A model generated the notes under the pieces. The model did not search any database. It saw only the letters and a program-made list of their open reading frames with translations, and was not told the DNA's origin. From JBDHWG01 sp039810085 (GTDB lineage: Bacteria; Chloroflexota; Anaerolineae; Epilineales; JAHCIE01), in NCBI GenBank assembly GCA_039810085.1, contig JBDHWG010000014.1:62001-126000 (forward strand): a stretch of 64,000 nucleotides of DNA, given 5' to 3'. Positions 24,731 through 32,130 of this stretch are shown piece by piece; the stretch's first letter is position 1; the number at the start of each line of letters is the position of its first letter. A program made the position numbers and the translations under genes.

Positions 24731-25224
24731 TGCGGGTGATGGGCGTTGACCCCGGCACAGCCATCTGCGGCTGGGGAATGATCGATACCGACGGCGACAA
24801 CGTGGCTCTCGTAGACTACGGCGCGGTAACGACCGAGGCGGGAACGCCGCTGGCCGAGCGCCTGCATACCGTGTACTGGCGGCTGGACGAGATCATCCGC
24901 CGCTACAAGCCGGAGGCGCTCGCGGTCGAGCAGCTCTTCTTCAGCAAGAACGTTACGACGGCCCTCGCCGTCGGCCACGCCCGGGGCGTCGTCCTGCTGG
25001 CGGCCGCGAACGAGGGCATCGCCATTCACGAGTATCGGCCAATGGAGGTCAAGCAGGCCATCGTCGGCTACGGGAAGGCGACCAAGGACCAGATGCAGCA
25101 GATGGTGCGCATGCTCCTCGGGCTGGACGACATCCCCCGCCCCGACGACGCGGCCGACGCCCTGGCGATTGCCCTGTGCCACGCCCAGTCGTCGCGCTAC
25201 CGCGCCCTGCTGGACGAGTCGTAG
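24730..25224 (+). CDS. ruvC: Crossover junction endodeoxyribonuclease RuvC
   Basis: The 164-residue Holliday-junction resolvase has its four acidic active-site residues: Asp7 in MGVDPGT, Glu67 in AVEQLFF, and Asp140 and Asp143 in RPDDAADALAIA. The length is normal. The GTG start overlaps the yebC stop (TAGTG). RuvA and RuvB, its partners in branch migration, are not encoded nearby. Confidence 0.95.
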   Translation: MRVMGVDPGTAICGWGMIDTDGDNVALVDYGAVTTEAGTPLAERLHTVYWRLDEIIRRYKPEALAVEQLFFSKNVTTALAVGHARGVVLLAAANEGIAIHEYRPMEVKQAIVGYGKATKDQMQQMVRMLLGLDDIPRPDDAADALAIALCHAQSSRYRALLDES

Positions 25225-25234
25225 CGGGGGCAGC

Positions 25235-26347
25235 GTGGACGACGACCTGCGCTACTGGATCGGGTTCAACCGGGTCAGCGGCATCGGCCCGGTGCGGCTG
25301 CGCGCGCTCCAGGACTACTTCGGTGACCTGGGCACGGCGTGGCACGCCGACGTGGAGTCCCTGCGCGCCGCCGGGCTGGATGGTCGGCTGGCCGAGGGCG
25401 TCACGCGCCTGCGGGCGCACGTGGACCTGGACGCGGAGCTAGACCGCGTCGAGCGGGCTGGCATCACCCTGCTGACCCTCGACAGCCCGGACTACCCGCC
25501 GCTGCTGCGGCAGATTACCGGCGCGCCGCCCTTGCTGTACGTCAAGGGCACACTGAAGCAGGAAGACGAGTTCGCCGTGGCCGTCGTCGGGACACGCAGC
25601 GCGACGGCGTATGGCCGCCTGATCACCGAGCGGCTGAGCGCCGAGCTGGCCCAGCACAATGTCACCGTCGTCAGCGGCCTGGCCGTCGGCATCGACACTG
25701 TCGCGCACCACGCCGCGCTTGGGGCAGGCGGTCGCACGGTCGCCGTCCTCGGCTGCGGCCTCGACATCGTTTATCCGGCGTCGAACACAGCCCTGGCCGC
25801 GCAAATCGCCGGCCAGGGCGCGCTCATTTCCGAGCATCCCCTGGGCACGCGCCCCGACGCGCACCACTTCCCGGCCCGCAACCGCATCGTGAGCGGCCTG
25901 GCCCTGGGCGTCCTCGTTACTGAGGCCGGGGAGAGCAGCGGGGCGCTCATCACAGCGCGCATGGCGGCGGAGCAAGGACGCGACGTGTTCGCCGTGCCGG
26001 GCCGCATCACCGACGCAAAATCGGCGGGCACGAATCGGCTGGTCCAGAATGGGGCCAAGCTCGTGACGGGCGTGCGCGACATCGTCGAGGAGCTAAACCT
26101 GCGCACGGTGGTCGAGCAGCGCACGGTGCAGCTGGCCTTGCCGGAGGATGAGACGGAGCGCGCCCTCATCGGCTTCCTGTCCGCTGACCCGGTCCACATC
26201 GACGACCTGCGCCGCGCTGCCGACCTGCCGATGCCCGTGGTCTCGGCGACGCTGGCGCTGTTAGAGGTCAAGGGGTTGGTGCGGCAGGTGGGCGGGATGA
26301 ACTACGTCGTGGCGCGGGAGACACCCGCGCCCTACCGAATCGAATAA
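25235..26347 (+). CDS. dprA: DNA-processing protein DprA
   Basis: The 370-residue protein binds incoming single-stranded DNA and loads RecA during natural transformation. A helix-hairpin-helix-like N-terminus (FNRVSGIGPVRLRALQDYFG) precedes the Rossmann core: VAVVGTRSATAYGR, VVSGLAVGIDTVAHHAAL, VAVLGCGLDIVYPASN, HHFPARNRIVSGLA and VPGRITDAKSAGTNRL. A C-terminal winged helix (about 305-365) is present. The GTG at 25235 is chosen because the family starts here and GCGGGGG lies just upstream; the ORF is open further 5' into ruvC. It ends the yebC-ruvC-dprA operon. Confidence 0.93.
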   Translation: MDDDLRYWIGFNRVSGIGPVRLRALQDYFGDLGTAWHADVESLRAAGLDGRLAEGVTRLRAHVDLDAELDRVERAGITLLTLDSPDYPPLLRQITGAPPLLYVKGTLKQEDEFAVAVVGTRSATAYGRLITERLSAELAQHNVTVVSGLAVGIDTVAHHAALGAGGRTVAVLGCGLDIVYPASNTALAAQIAGQGALISEHPLGTRPDAHHFPARNRIVSGLALGVLVTEAGESSGALITARMAAEQGRDVFAVPGRITDAKSAGTNRLVQNGAKLVTGVRDIVEELNLRTVVEQRTVQLALPEDETERALIGFLSADPVHIDDLRRAADLPMPVVSATLALLEVKGLVRQVGGMNYVVARETPAPYRIE

Positions 26348-26434
26348 GCATCGCCGCGATGAGGCGGTTGAGCGCCGAACGCTCAGCGTACAGCGACGCG
26401 CTGGCGGACGGCTCGCTCAAGGGAAGTGATAGTT

Positions 26435-27505
26435 ATGGACAATCTCTACGCTCTTATCATGGCCGGTGGCGGCGGGACGCGACTGTGGCCGCGCAGCCGA
26501 CAGGGCCAGCCGAAGCAGTTCCTCAACATTGGCACTGCCCACAGCCTTTTGCGCGAGGCTTTTCTGCGCATCCAGCCCATTATCCCGGCGGAACGCGTGC
26601 TGGTCATCACCGGCCAGAAGTGGCTAGAAGCGGTCACGGCTGAGCTGCCGGAAATCCCCATCGACAACATCCTGGGCGAGCCGGAGGGCCGGGGCACCGC
26701 GCCGGCCATCGGCCTCGCGGCGGAGATCATTGCCCGCCGCAACCCGAACGCCACCCTCGCCTGCCTAACGGCGGACCACCTGATCCGCAACCAGGAGCGC
26801 TTCCGCGAGATCCTCCTTGCTGCCGCCGGGAATGCGTGTCCGGGCCGTGTCATCCTGCTGGGCATCACGCCGCAGGAGCCGAACACCGGCTACGGCTACA
26901 TCGAGGCGGACACGGGCCACATCAACGGCGGGATGACGCAGCGCGTGCGGTCGTTCAAGGAAAAGCCGACACCGGAAGTGGCCGAGCAGTTCCTGGCGGC
27001 GAGCAACTACTACTGGAACAGCGGCATGTTCGTGTGGAGCGTGGCGACCATTCACGACGCCATGCATCGCTTCATCCCCGACACCGCCGCCCGCCTGGAA
27101 CGCATCGCCGATGCCTGGGGGACGCGCACCCAGGACTACGTGCTCGAGGACGCCTGGCCCGGCATCAAGAACGAGACGATTGACTACGCCATCATCGAGA
27201 AGGCGGAGGACGTGTGCGTCATCCCGACCGACATCGGCTGGAGCGACGTGGGCAGCTGGGCCGCCGTGTTCGACATCCTGCCCTCCGACTCGTGGGACAA
27301 CGTCATCGAGGGGGAGTACGTCGGCGTCGACTCGCGCAACAACCTCATCTACAGCCCGAACAAGCTCGTCGCCGTGGTCGGCGTCGAGGACATGGTCATC
27401 GTGGACGCCGACGACGTCCTGCTCATCCTGCCCCGCAGCCGATCCCAGGACGTAAAGAAGATCGTCGACGAACTCCGCCACCAAAAGCGCACCGAGTATC
27501 TGTAG
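26435..27505 (+). CDS. manC: Mannose-1-phosphate guanylyltransferase
   Basis: This 356-residue enzyme converts mannose-1-phosphate and GTP to GDP-mannose for polysaccharides and glycoconjugates. The nucleotidyltransferase signature ALIMAGGGGTRLWPRSRQG and PKQFLNIG open the protein, with RGTAPAIGLAA-type sugar-phosphate site and the metal Asp in TADHLIR. FKEKPTPEVAEQF and WNSGMFVW match the type II GDP-mannose pyrophosphorylases. The C-terminal isomerase cupin of the bifunctional form is absent. Of the in-frame starts the ATG at 26435 best fits the family; a GTG at 26426 is alternative. It begins 87 bases after dprA. Confidence 0.9.
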   Translation: MDNLYALIMAGGGGTRLWPRSRQGQPKQFLNIGTAHSLLREAFLRIQPIIPAERVLVITGQKWLEAVTAELPEIPIDNILGEPEGRGTAPAIGLAAEIIARRNPNATLACLTADHLIRNQERFREILLAAAGNACPGRVILLGITPQEPNTGYGYIEADTGHINGGMTQRVRSFKEKPTPEVAEQFLAASNYYWNSGMFVWSVATIHDAMHRFIPDTAARLERIADAWGTRTQDYVLEDAWPGIKNETIDYAIIEKAEDVCVIPTDIGWSDVGSWAAVFDILPSDSWDNVIEGEYVGVDSRNNLIYSPNKLVAVVGVEDMVIVDADDVLLILPRSRSQDVKKIVDELRHQKRTEYL

Positions 27506-27535
27506 CTAGAGACCGCAGTTGCACTGGCCCCAGAG

Positions 27536-27577
27536 ATGGAACCACGGAATACATTGAAGACACGGAAAGAAGACGGG
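27536..27577 (+). repeat. Family E repeat arm upstream of GxxExxY gene
   Basis: ATGGAACCACGGAATACATTG is followed by GAAGACACGGAAAGAAGACG. The same sequence type begins the palindrome at 27987-28127 on the other side of the gene. Here it supplies the first codons of the ORF. Confidence 0.7.
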
Positions 27578-27961
27578 TCAGAGATGACGGGGCTAAAGCT
27601 CGCCGACAAGACTTATCCTATCCGGGGCGCAGTGTTCGAGGTGTACCGTGAGATGGGGAGTGGCTTTTTGGAGGCCGTGTACCAGGAGTGCCTGGCGCGG
27701 GAGTTGGTGGAGCACGGAGTCCCGTTTGTGGCTCAGCCAGAGCTGCTCTTACACTACAAGGGCGAGCCATTGCGCCAGACGTATCGCCCGGACTTTATCT
27801 GCTTCGAGTGCATCATCGTGGAGATTAAGGCGGTTAAGGAACTCACCAACGAGCATCGCGCCCAGGCGTTCAACTACCTGAAGGCGACCGGCCTGGAACT
27901 GGCGCTGCTGGTCAACTTCGGCCACTACCCAAAGGTCGAAATCGAGCGCATCGTGCTGTGA
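27536..27961 (+). CDS. GxxExxY-family protein
   Basis: The 141-residue protein carries the signature GSGFLEAVYQECL (G-x-x-E-x-x-Y), the DFIC...IVEIKAV segment of a restriction-enzyme-like core (D and ExK), and ALLVNFGHYPKVEIERIVL at the end. Function is unknown; a nuclease role is suspected from fold. The first 16 residues are encoded by a repeat arm (family E), so translation may really begin at the ATG of MTGLKLADKTYP (27584), where the conserved sequence starts. The gene is bracketed by repeat arms on both sides, suggesting it travelled or was acquired with them. Confidence 0.8.
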   Translation: MEPRNTLKTRKEDGSEMTGLKLADKTYPIRGAVFEVYREMGSGFLEAVYQECLARELVEHGVPFVAQPELLLHYKGEPLRQTYRPDFICFECIIVEIKAVKELTNEHRAQAFNYLKATGLELALLVNFGHYPKVEIERIVL

Positions 27962-27986
27962 CTCGGGCGGCCGGTGCTGCTAAGAT

Positions 27987-28127
27987 ATGGAACCACGGAA
28001 GGCACGGAAGACACGGAAGAAGAGAGGGGGAGAAAAGATAAGAGGATGACTCAAAGTTCCTGCCTGTCTTTCATCTTCTCATTTGTTCTTCTCTCCTTTC
28101 CGTGTGTTCCGTGTATTCCGTGGTTCC
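27987..28127. repeat. Palindromic repeat, family E (GGAACCACGGAA...TTCCGTGGTTCC)
   Basis: Outer arms GGAACCACGGAAGG and ATTCCGTGGTTCC, with GACACGGAAGAAGAGAGG and CTCTCCTTTCCGTGTG inside, enclose a 50-base loop. It lies between the GxxExxY gene and the TorD-like gene, in a position where it may act as a terminator. Confidence 0.75.
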
Positions 28128-28143
28128 TCCTCCCCAACCCCGC

Positions 28144-29133
28144 TTACAGACTCTCACGTATCCCCGCCAATAACGCCTGACCTGATGCCAGGTGCGCCCG
28201 CCACGGCTGGCCGTAGGGCTGCCAGGCCGGGGCGTCGGCCATGAGCGCGACGATTTCGGCGTCGGCGGCGCGCCAGAGGGCGTCGAGGGCGTCGAGGAGG
28301 GCGGGCAGCAGGTCGAACTGGGCGGCGGCCTCGAACAGGGCGCGCAGCATGGCAAAGCGGTCGCCCAGGGGTGTCGGCAGGCCGAGCGCCCGCCCGATGC
28401 GCCGCATGTCGTCGCGGCACAGGAACACGCCGACGCGGGCCGGCGTGAGTAGCGCCCGCGCCACCTGGCCCAGGCTCTCCGGCTCCTCTCCCCCCGCGTC
28501 TAGACCCTCACCCTGCCCTCTCCCAAAGGGAGAGGGTTCCTGGCTCTCTGACTCCTCTCCCTCTGGGAGAGGTTGGGTGAGGGTCTTAGCCGATGGGGTG
28601 AGGGCCGCGTCCGCCAGCACAAGCTCCCACGTGAGCTGGGCGAGCGCGCGGTAAATGGGGTGGGGAGCGAGGCGGGCGACGGTCAAGGCGCAGATGGGCG
28701 CCCAGTGCGCCAGGTGCTCGCCCAGGCAGCGCGCCTGGAGGCGACGAGCGTGGTCGGGGGCGCGGCCGGCGGCCTCGGCGGCGATCAGCTCGGCCATGAA
28801 CCGCAGCTCGACGCCCAGGTGGTCGGGCGCGGCGACGCGGGCGGTATCGGGGGCGAAAGGGGTCAGGCGATAGAGGCTTTCGACGCGGCGGGTGATGTCG
28901 GTGTTGAGCATGAGGTCGTCGCCGACGAACATTGACTCGTAGGGGTAGACGTTCTGCGCCAGGAGCCGCCCGTACTCCGCCGCCATGTCGTCGAGCCAGG
29001 CGGCGTCGATCTCATGGGGGATGTGCTCGGCGAAACCGGGTAAGGTGCGCAGGGCATCCGCGAGGGGCGCGTCGATCTCGGCCAGCCACAGCCGCGCCAG
29101 CAGTCGGTACGCCTCACCCCGCGCATTTAGCAT
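28144..29133 (-). CDS. TorD/DmsD-like redox-enzyme chaperone carrying an in-frame repeat insert
   Basis: The 329-residue helical protein resembles TorD-family chaperones for molybdopterin oxidoreductases: YRLLARLWLAEIDAPL, VYPYESMFVGDDLML, DHLGVELRFMAELI and HLAHWAPICALTVARLA. It probably guards cofactor insertion and Tat export of an enzyme not encoded here. Residues of about 183-211 (LTQPLPEGEESES...) do not belong to the family; they are translated from a family F palindrome (28502-28586). The downstream part resumes with ESLGQVARALLTPARVG and CRDDMRR, so the reading frame was preserved. The ATG at 29133 gives the family-like N-terminus but has no good ribosome site; GTG at 29181 is an alternative. 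Confidence 0.75.
   Translation of the reverse strand: MLNARGEAYRLLARLWLAEIDAPLADALRTLPGFAEHIPHEIDAAWLDDMAAEYGRLLAQNVYPYESMFVGDDLMLNTDITRRVESLYRLTPFAPDTARVAAPDHLGVELRFMAELIAAEAAGRAPDHARRLQARCLGEHLAHWAPICALTVARLAPHPIYRALAQLTWELVLADAALTPSAKTLTQPLPEGEESESQEPSPFGRGQGEGLDAGGEEPESLGQVARALLTPARVGVFLCRDDMRRIGRALGLPTPLGDRFAMLRALFEAAAQFDLLPALLDALDALWRAADAEIVALMADAPAWQPYGQPWRAHLASGQALLAGIRESL
28502..28586. repeat. Family F palindrome inside a coding sequence
   Basis: AGACCCTCACCCTGCCCTCT with CCC at the left pairs with GGGAGAGGTTGGGTGAGGGT at the right. It lies in frame in the TorD-like gene. Confidence 0.8.
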
Positions 29134-29191
29134 GTCGTTCACGCTGGGGCGTCCATGTCGTGTGACGGCGCCTGCCGCCACAGTCGACCGA

Positions 29192-30364
29192 CTACTTCGA
29201 CTTGGGCGGCTGGATGCGCGCCGTGGGCTGAGGCGGCCTGGTTGGCGCGGGAGGGTCTTTCGGCGGCTCCGTCGGCTTCGGTGGCTCCGTGGCCTTCGGT
29301 GGCTCCGTCGGCTTCGGCACCTCGACTGCCGTCCCGCGCGGCTGCGGCTGCGACGGCCGCGTGGCCTCCGGCTTCGGCGTCGCGGGCGCGGGCTTCGGCG
29401 GCTCCGTGGGCTGCGGCTCGTCGGCTGGCGCTGACGTCGCCGGCGGGGCCTGGGTGGGTTGCGCCGGACGCGGCGGCTGGGTCGGCTGGGCCGGTGGCAG
29501 TGGGACGACGGGCGCTTGTGAACCGGAGGCCGGCGGGGCTTGCGTCGGCGAATCCGACGGCGACCGACCCGACGGCGGCTGATCCGACGTTGGCTGATCT
29601 GACGGCGGGGGCGCGGCGGGGCGGTCGGAACGCGGCTCCGGCGTTGGCTCGTCGGTCGGCGCGAGCGTGGCCGTGGGCGGGACGGAGGTCGCCGTCGGCG
29701 GCACGGGGGTGGCCGTGGGCGGCAGGGGAGTCGCCGTCGGCGGCACGGGGGTGCTCGTCGCCGACGGGCTGGCCGTGGTCGTGACCGTGGCCGTAAGTGT
29801 TTGTGTCGGCGTCGATGTCGGAAGTGGGATGATGACGGGAATGCTCGTGGCCGTCGGCTGGAGCATGATGCGGTCGCGCACCACGCCCACCACCTGAATA
29901 AGCGGGCGGAACGTCTCCGACGGCAAGCTCTTGGCGTTCGTGACGATGGCCGCGCTCAAAGCGGTGATAACGGCCAGCGCCAGCGCGGCGGCCAGCAGCG
30001 CGACGCGATAGGGGCGGGCCTTCCGCCACCAGCGCGCCTCAGTTGGCGCGACGACCTTGAGTGGCCCCACAACCCCATTGGTGTGGCCGTTGGCGTGCCC
30101 ATTGGCGTGGCCGTTGGCGTGACCGTTGGTATAGACCGGCGTCGTCTGCCGCGCGGCCAGGGCCGCGTGCATGCGCTCGCGCTGGGCCGACAGGCCGACG
30201 GGTGACATGGCTGCGCGGGGCGCTGCATACAGCTCTTCCGCTACGGAGAGTAGAGGCGCGAGGCGTTCCGCGTACTGCGGGTACTCCTTCAAGCACTCCT
30301 CGACGGACGCGCCGCGATGAATCGCTTCTATGCAGTTTTCGAGCGCCGTCTCAAAGGCCGTCAT
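29192..30364 (-). CDS. ECF-sigma-associated membrane protein with Pro/Thr tail, candidate anti-sigma factor
   Basis: This 390-residue protein starts with a helical segment (FETALENCIEAIHRGASVEE) similar to the repeats of the protein at 1-1740. A tandem of NGHA units (residues 80-95) follows, then one membrane helix near 120-142 (VALLAAALALAVITALSAAI). A 215-residue Pro/Thr/Ala tail with repeated VPPTAT and KPTEPPK motifs completes it. Its ATG overlaps the stop of the ECF sigma gene by 4 bases, so the two are translationally coupled, as for sigma/anti-sigma pairs. No zinc anti-sigma motif (HxxxCxxC) is present. The anti-sigma role is inference from position. Confidence 0.7.
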   Translation of the reverse strand: MTAFETALENCIEAIHRGASVEECLKEYPQYAERLAPLLSVAEELYAAPRAAMSPVGLSAQRERMHAALAARQTTPVYTNGHANGHANGHANGHTNGVVGPLKVVAPTEARWWRKARPYRVALLAAALALAVITALSAAIVTNAKSLPSETFRPLIQVVGVVRDRIMLQPTATSIPVIIPLPTSTPTQTLTATVTTTASPSATSTPVPPTATPLPPTATPVPPTATSVPPTATLAPTDEPTPEPRSDRPAAPPPSDQPTSDQPPSGRSPSDSPTQAPPASGSQAPVVPLPPAQPTQPPRPAQPTQAPPATSAPADEPQPTEPPKPAPATPKPEATRPSQPQPRGTAVEVPKPTEPPKATEPPKPTEPPKDPPAPTRPPQPTARIQPPKSK

Positions 30365-30972
30365 GCCGATGCTTCCCCTGCCAGCGCGCGATACAGCGAT
30401 GCCAGCGCCCGGTGTTGGAGCGCCTTGATGGCCCCCTCGGTTCGCCCCAGGATGTCGGCGACCTCGGCGTTGCTCAGCTCCTCGAAGAAGCGCAGGATGA
30501 TGACGTCCTGCTGGTCCTGGGTGAGCTGGGCCAGGGCGGCGTGGAGCCGCTGCTCCGCGAGCGTCTGTTCCATGACTCCTGTCGGGTTGTCGTCGGGGGT
30601 TGGGTGCGTCTCGACCACCATTTCAGTATGCTTTGTCTGGCGTCGCAGGTAGTCGATCATGAGATTGTGGGCAATTCGGAAGAACCACCCCGAAAAGATC
30701 GCCTTCTGGTCCTGGATACCAATTCTGTAATTGCCAATGTTCTCCATCAGCCTTAGGAATGCTTCGCCGGTCAGGTCCTCCGCGACCTCCCGGTCACCGA
30801 CGCGGTGATAGAGATAGCGGAAGATCGACTGCGCGTACATGTCATACAAACGATCAAAGGCCTCCGCGCGGTACGCCTGGGCGTCGTGGAGAAGGTCGAT
30901 CATCTGCTGTTCGCTGACCGCCTTGGTGACGGCATAGGTCAGCGGTGCTGTGACTGATTCTCTGTCAGACAT
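30361..30972 (-). CDS. ECF-type RNA polymerase sigma factor
   Basis: The 203-residue sigma70-family protein has region 2 (FDRLYDMYAQSIFRYLYHRV, then DLTGEAFLRLM and SGWFFRIAHNLMIDYLRR) and region 4 (LAQLTQDQQDVIILRFFEEL, then SNAEVADILGRTEGAIKALQ). A 25-residue N-terminal extension precedes region 2. The linker contains THPTPDDNPTG. No strong ribosome site is seen for the ATG. It directs transcription of an extracytoplasmic-stress or surface regulon; the trigger is unknown, and the coupled membrane protein downstream is its likely partner. Confidence 0.9.
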   Translation of the reverse strand: MSDRESVTAPLTYAVTKAVSEQQMIDLLHDAQAYRAEAFDRLYDMYAQSIFRYLYHRVGDREVAEDLTGEAFLRLMENIGNYRIGIQDQKAIFSGWFFRIAHNLMIDYLRRQTKHTEMVVETHPTPDDNPTGVMEQTLAEQRLHAALAQLTQDQQDVIILRFFEELSNAEVADILGRTEGAIKALQHRALASLYRALAGEASA

Positions 30973-31016
30973 ACGTTAAGAACGAGTAAAGGATACGCCG
31001 CGCTCCTGTTACGAAT

Positions 31017-32057
31017 TTAGAACTGCGCGGCGTAGGCGTACAGCGCGGGCGCTCCGCCCGTGTGAATAAAGACGACGTTCTCGTCGCGTTGGAAACGGCC
31101 ACGCGCCACCAAATCGAGAAGCCCGGCCATCGCTTTGGCGGTGTAGACCGGCTCCAGCATCAGCCCCTCGGTGCGCGCCAGCAGCTCGATGGCCGCCTGC
31201 CCCTCGCGGCTCGGCAGGCTGTAGCCCGCGCCAACGTAGCCCTCGTGAAGTTCCAGGTCGGCGGGGCCGAAGGCGGCCGGGCGGCCCAGCAGGTCGGAGG
31301 TACGGACGGCCAGGCGCAGGATAGAGGGGGCGAAGTTGTGCCACAGCCGCCCCACGTCCACGGCGATGACCCGGGTCCGGCGGCGAATGGTACGGAACCC
31401 GGCAATCAGCCCGGCCGCCGTTGTTCCCGTTCCACCGGCCAGAACGACATAGTCGATGTGGATGCCCGCCGCGTCGGCCTGGGCGGTCAACTCGGCAGCC
31501 GCGGCCGCGTAGCCGACAGCGCCGAGGGGCGCAAAGCCGCCGACGGGGATAACATAGTGTCCCCGTCCGGCCAGGCCCGGATAGACCGCCGCCAGCAGAC
31601 GCATCTGCTGGATCGCGCTCTCGATGGCGCGCGTCGGGTTGGGCTTGCCGGCCCAACCCAAGTATACCATACGTGCGCCCAAAAGTTGGTTAAGGAGCAG
31701 ATTTCCCTGGCGCCGGTCGGCGGGCGGGTCGGCGAACACGACGAGGACGGGATCGAGGCCGAGCTTGCGCGCCGCCATCGCCGTCGCCCGCAGGTGGTTC
31801 GACTGCGGCCCGCCGGCGAATGTCACGACGGCGCGGGCGTGGTGAGCGAGGGCGTCGGCCATCAGGTACTCCAGCGGGCGCACCTTGTTGCCGCCCCCCA
31901 GGTCGGTCAGGTCGTCGCGCTTGACCCACAGTCGAGGCCCGCCGAGCATCTTGCTCAAGCGTGGTAGCGGCTCCAGGGCGGTCGGCAGCCCGGCGAACGC
32001 CACGCGCGGGAACCTTTGCCATAAGTCCGGCGTCATCATTCCAGCTTCGTCCCCCAT
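31017..32057 (-). CDS. D-cysteine desulfhydrase / ACC deaminase family PLP enzyme
   Basis: The 346-residue enzyme belongs to the fold-type II PLP family that includes D-cysteine desulfhydrase and 1-aminocyclopropane-1-carboxylate deaminase. Visible elements are the PLP lysine in LTDLGGGNKVRPLEYL, GGPQSNHLRATAMAARKLGL for the substrate carboxylate, and AGGTGTTAAGLIAGF for the PLP phosphate. HTGGAPALYAYAAQF closes it. It likely releases ammonia, pyruvate and H2S from D-cysteine, or deaminates ACC; these cannot be told apart here. The ATG at 32057 follows GAGGGAG closely; the ATG pair at 32039/32036 is alternative. The ORF runs further 5' but that part is low-complexity shadow of the LCP gene. 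Confidence 0.82.
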   Translation of the reverse strand: MGDEAGMMTPDLWQRFPRVAFAGLPTALEPLPRLSKMLGGPRLWVKRDDLTDLGGGNKVRPLEYLMADALAHHARAVVTFAGGPQSNHLRATAMAARKLGLDPVLVVFADPPADRRQGNLLLNQLLGARMVYLGWAGKPNPTRAIESAIQQMRLLAAVYPGLAGRGHYVIPVGGFAPLGAVGYAAAAAELTAQADAAGIHIDYVVLAGGTGTTAAGLIAGFRTIRRRTRVIAVDVGRLWHNFAPSILRLAVRTSDLLGRPAAFGPADLELHEGYVGAGYSLPSREGQAAIELLARTEGLMLEPVYTAKAMAGLLDLVARGRFQRDENVVFIHTGGAPALYAYAAQF

Positions 32058-32071
32058 GCTCCCTCTCAAAC

Positions 32072-32099
32072 TTGCCCAGGCATGGGGCAAGGCTATAAT
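32072..32099 (+). promoter_or_regulatory. Promoter of the LCP gene
   Basis: TTGCCC (32072-32077) and TATAAT (32094-32099) with a 16-base spacer; the predicted start of transcription is about 25 bases before the GTG. Confidence 0.6.
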
Positions 32100-32130
32100 T
32101 GTCGTCGGCGGCTGTTGGAGGGCCGCGTTC

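Noticed and set aside
27974..28180. 68-residue ORF in the family E repeat
   Set aside because: It is wholly the repeat sequence, with no conserved protein character.
31885..32130. Long N-terminal extension of the LCP gene
   Set aside because: It would overlap the divergent desulfhydrase gene and lie upstream of a good promoter; GTG at 32131 fits better.
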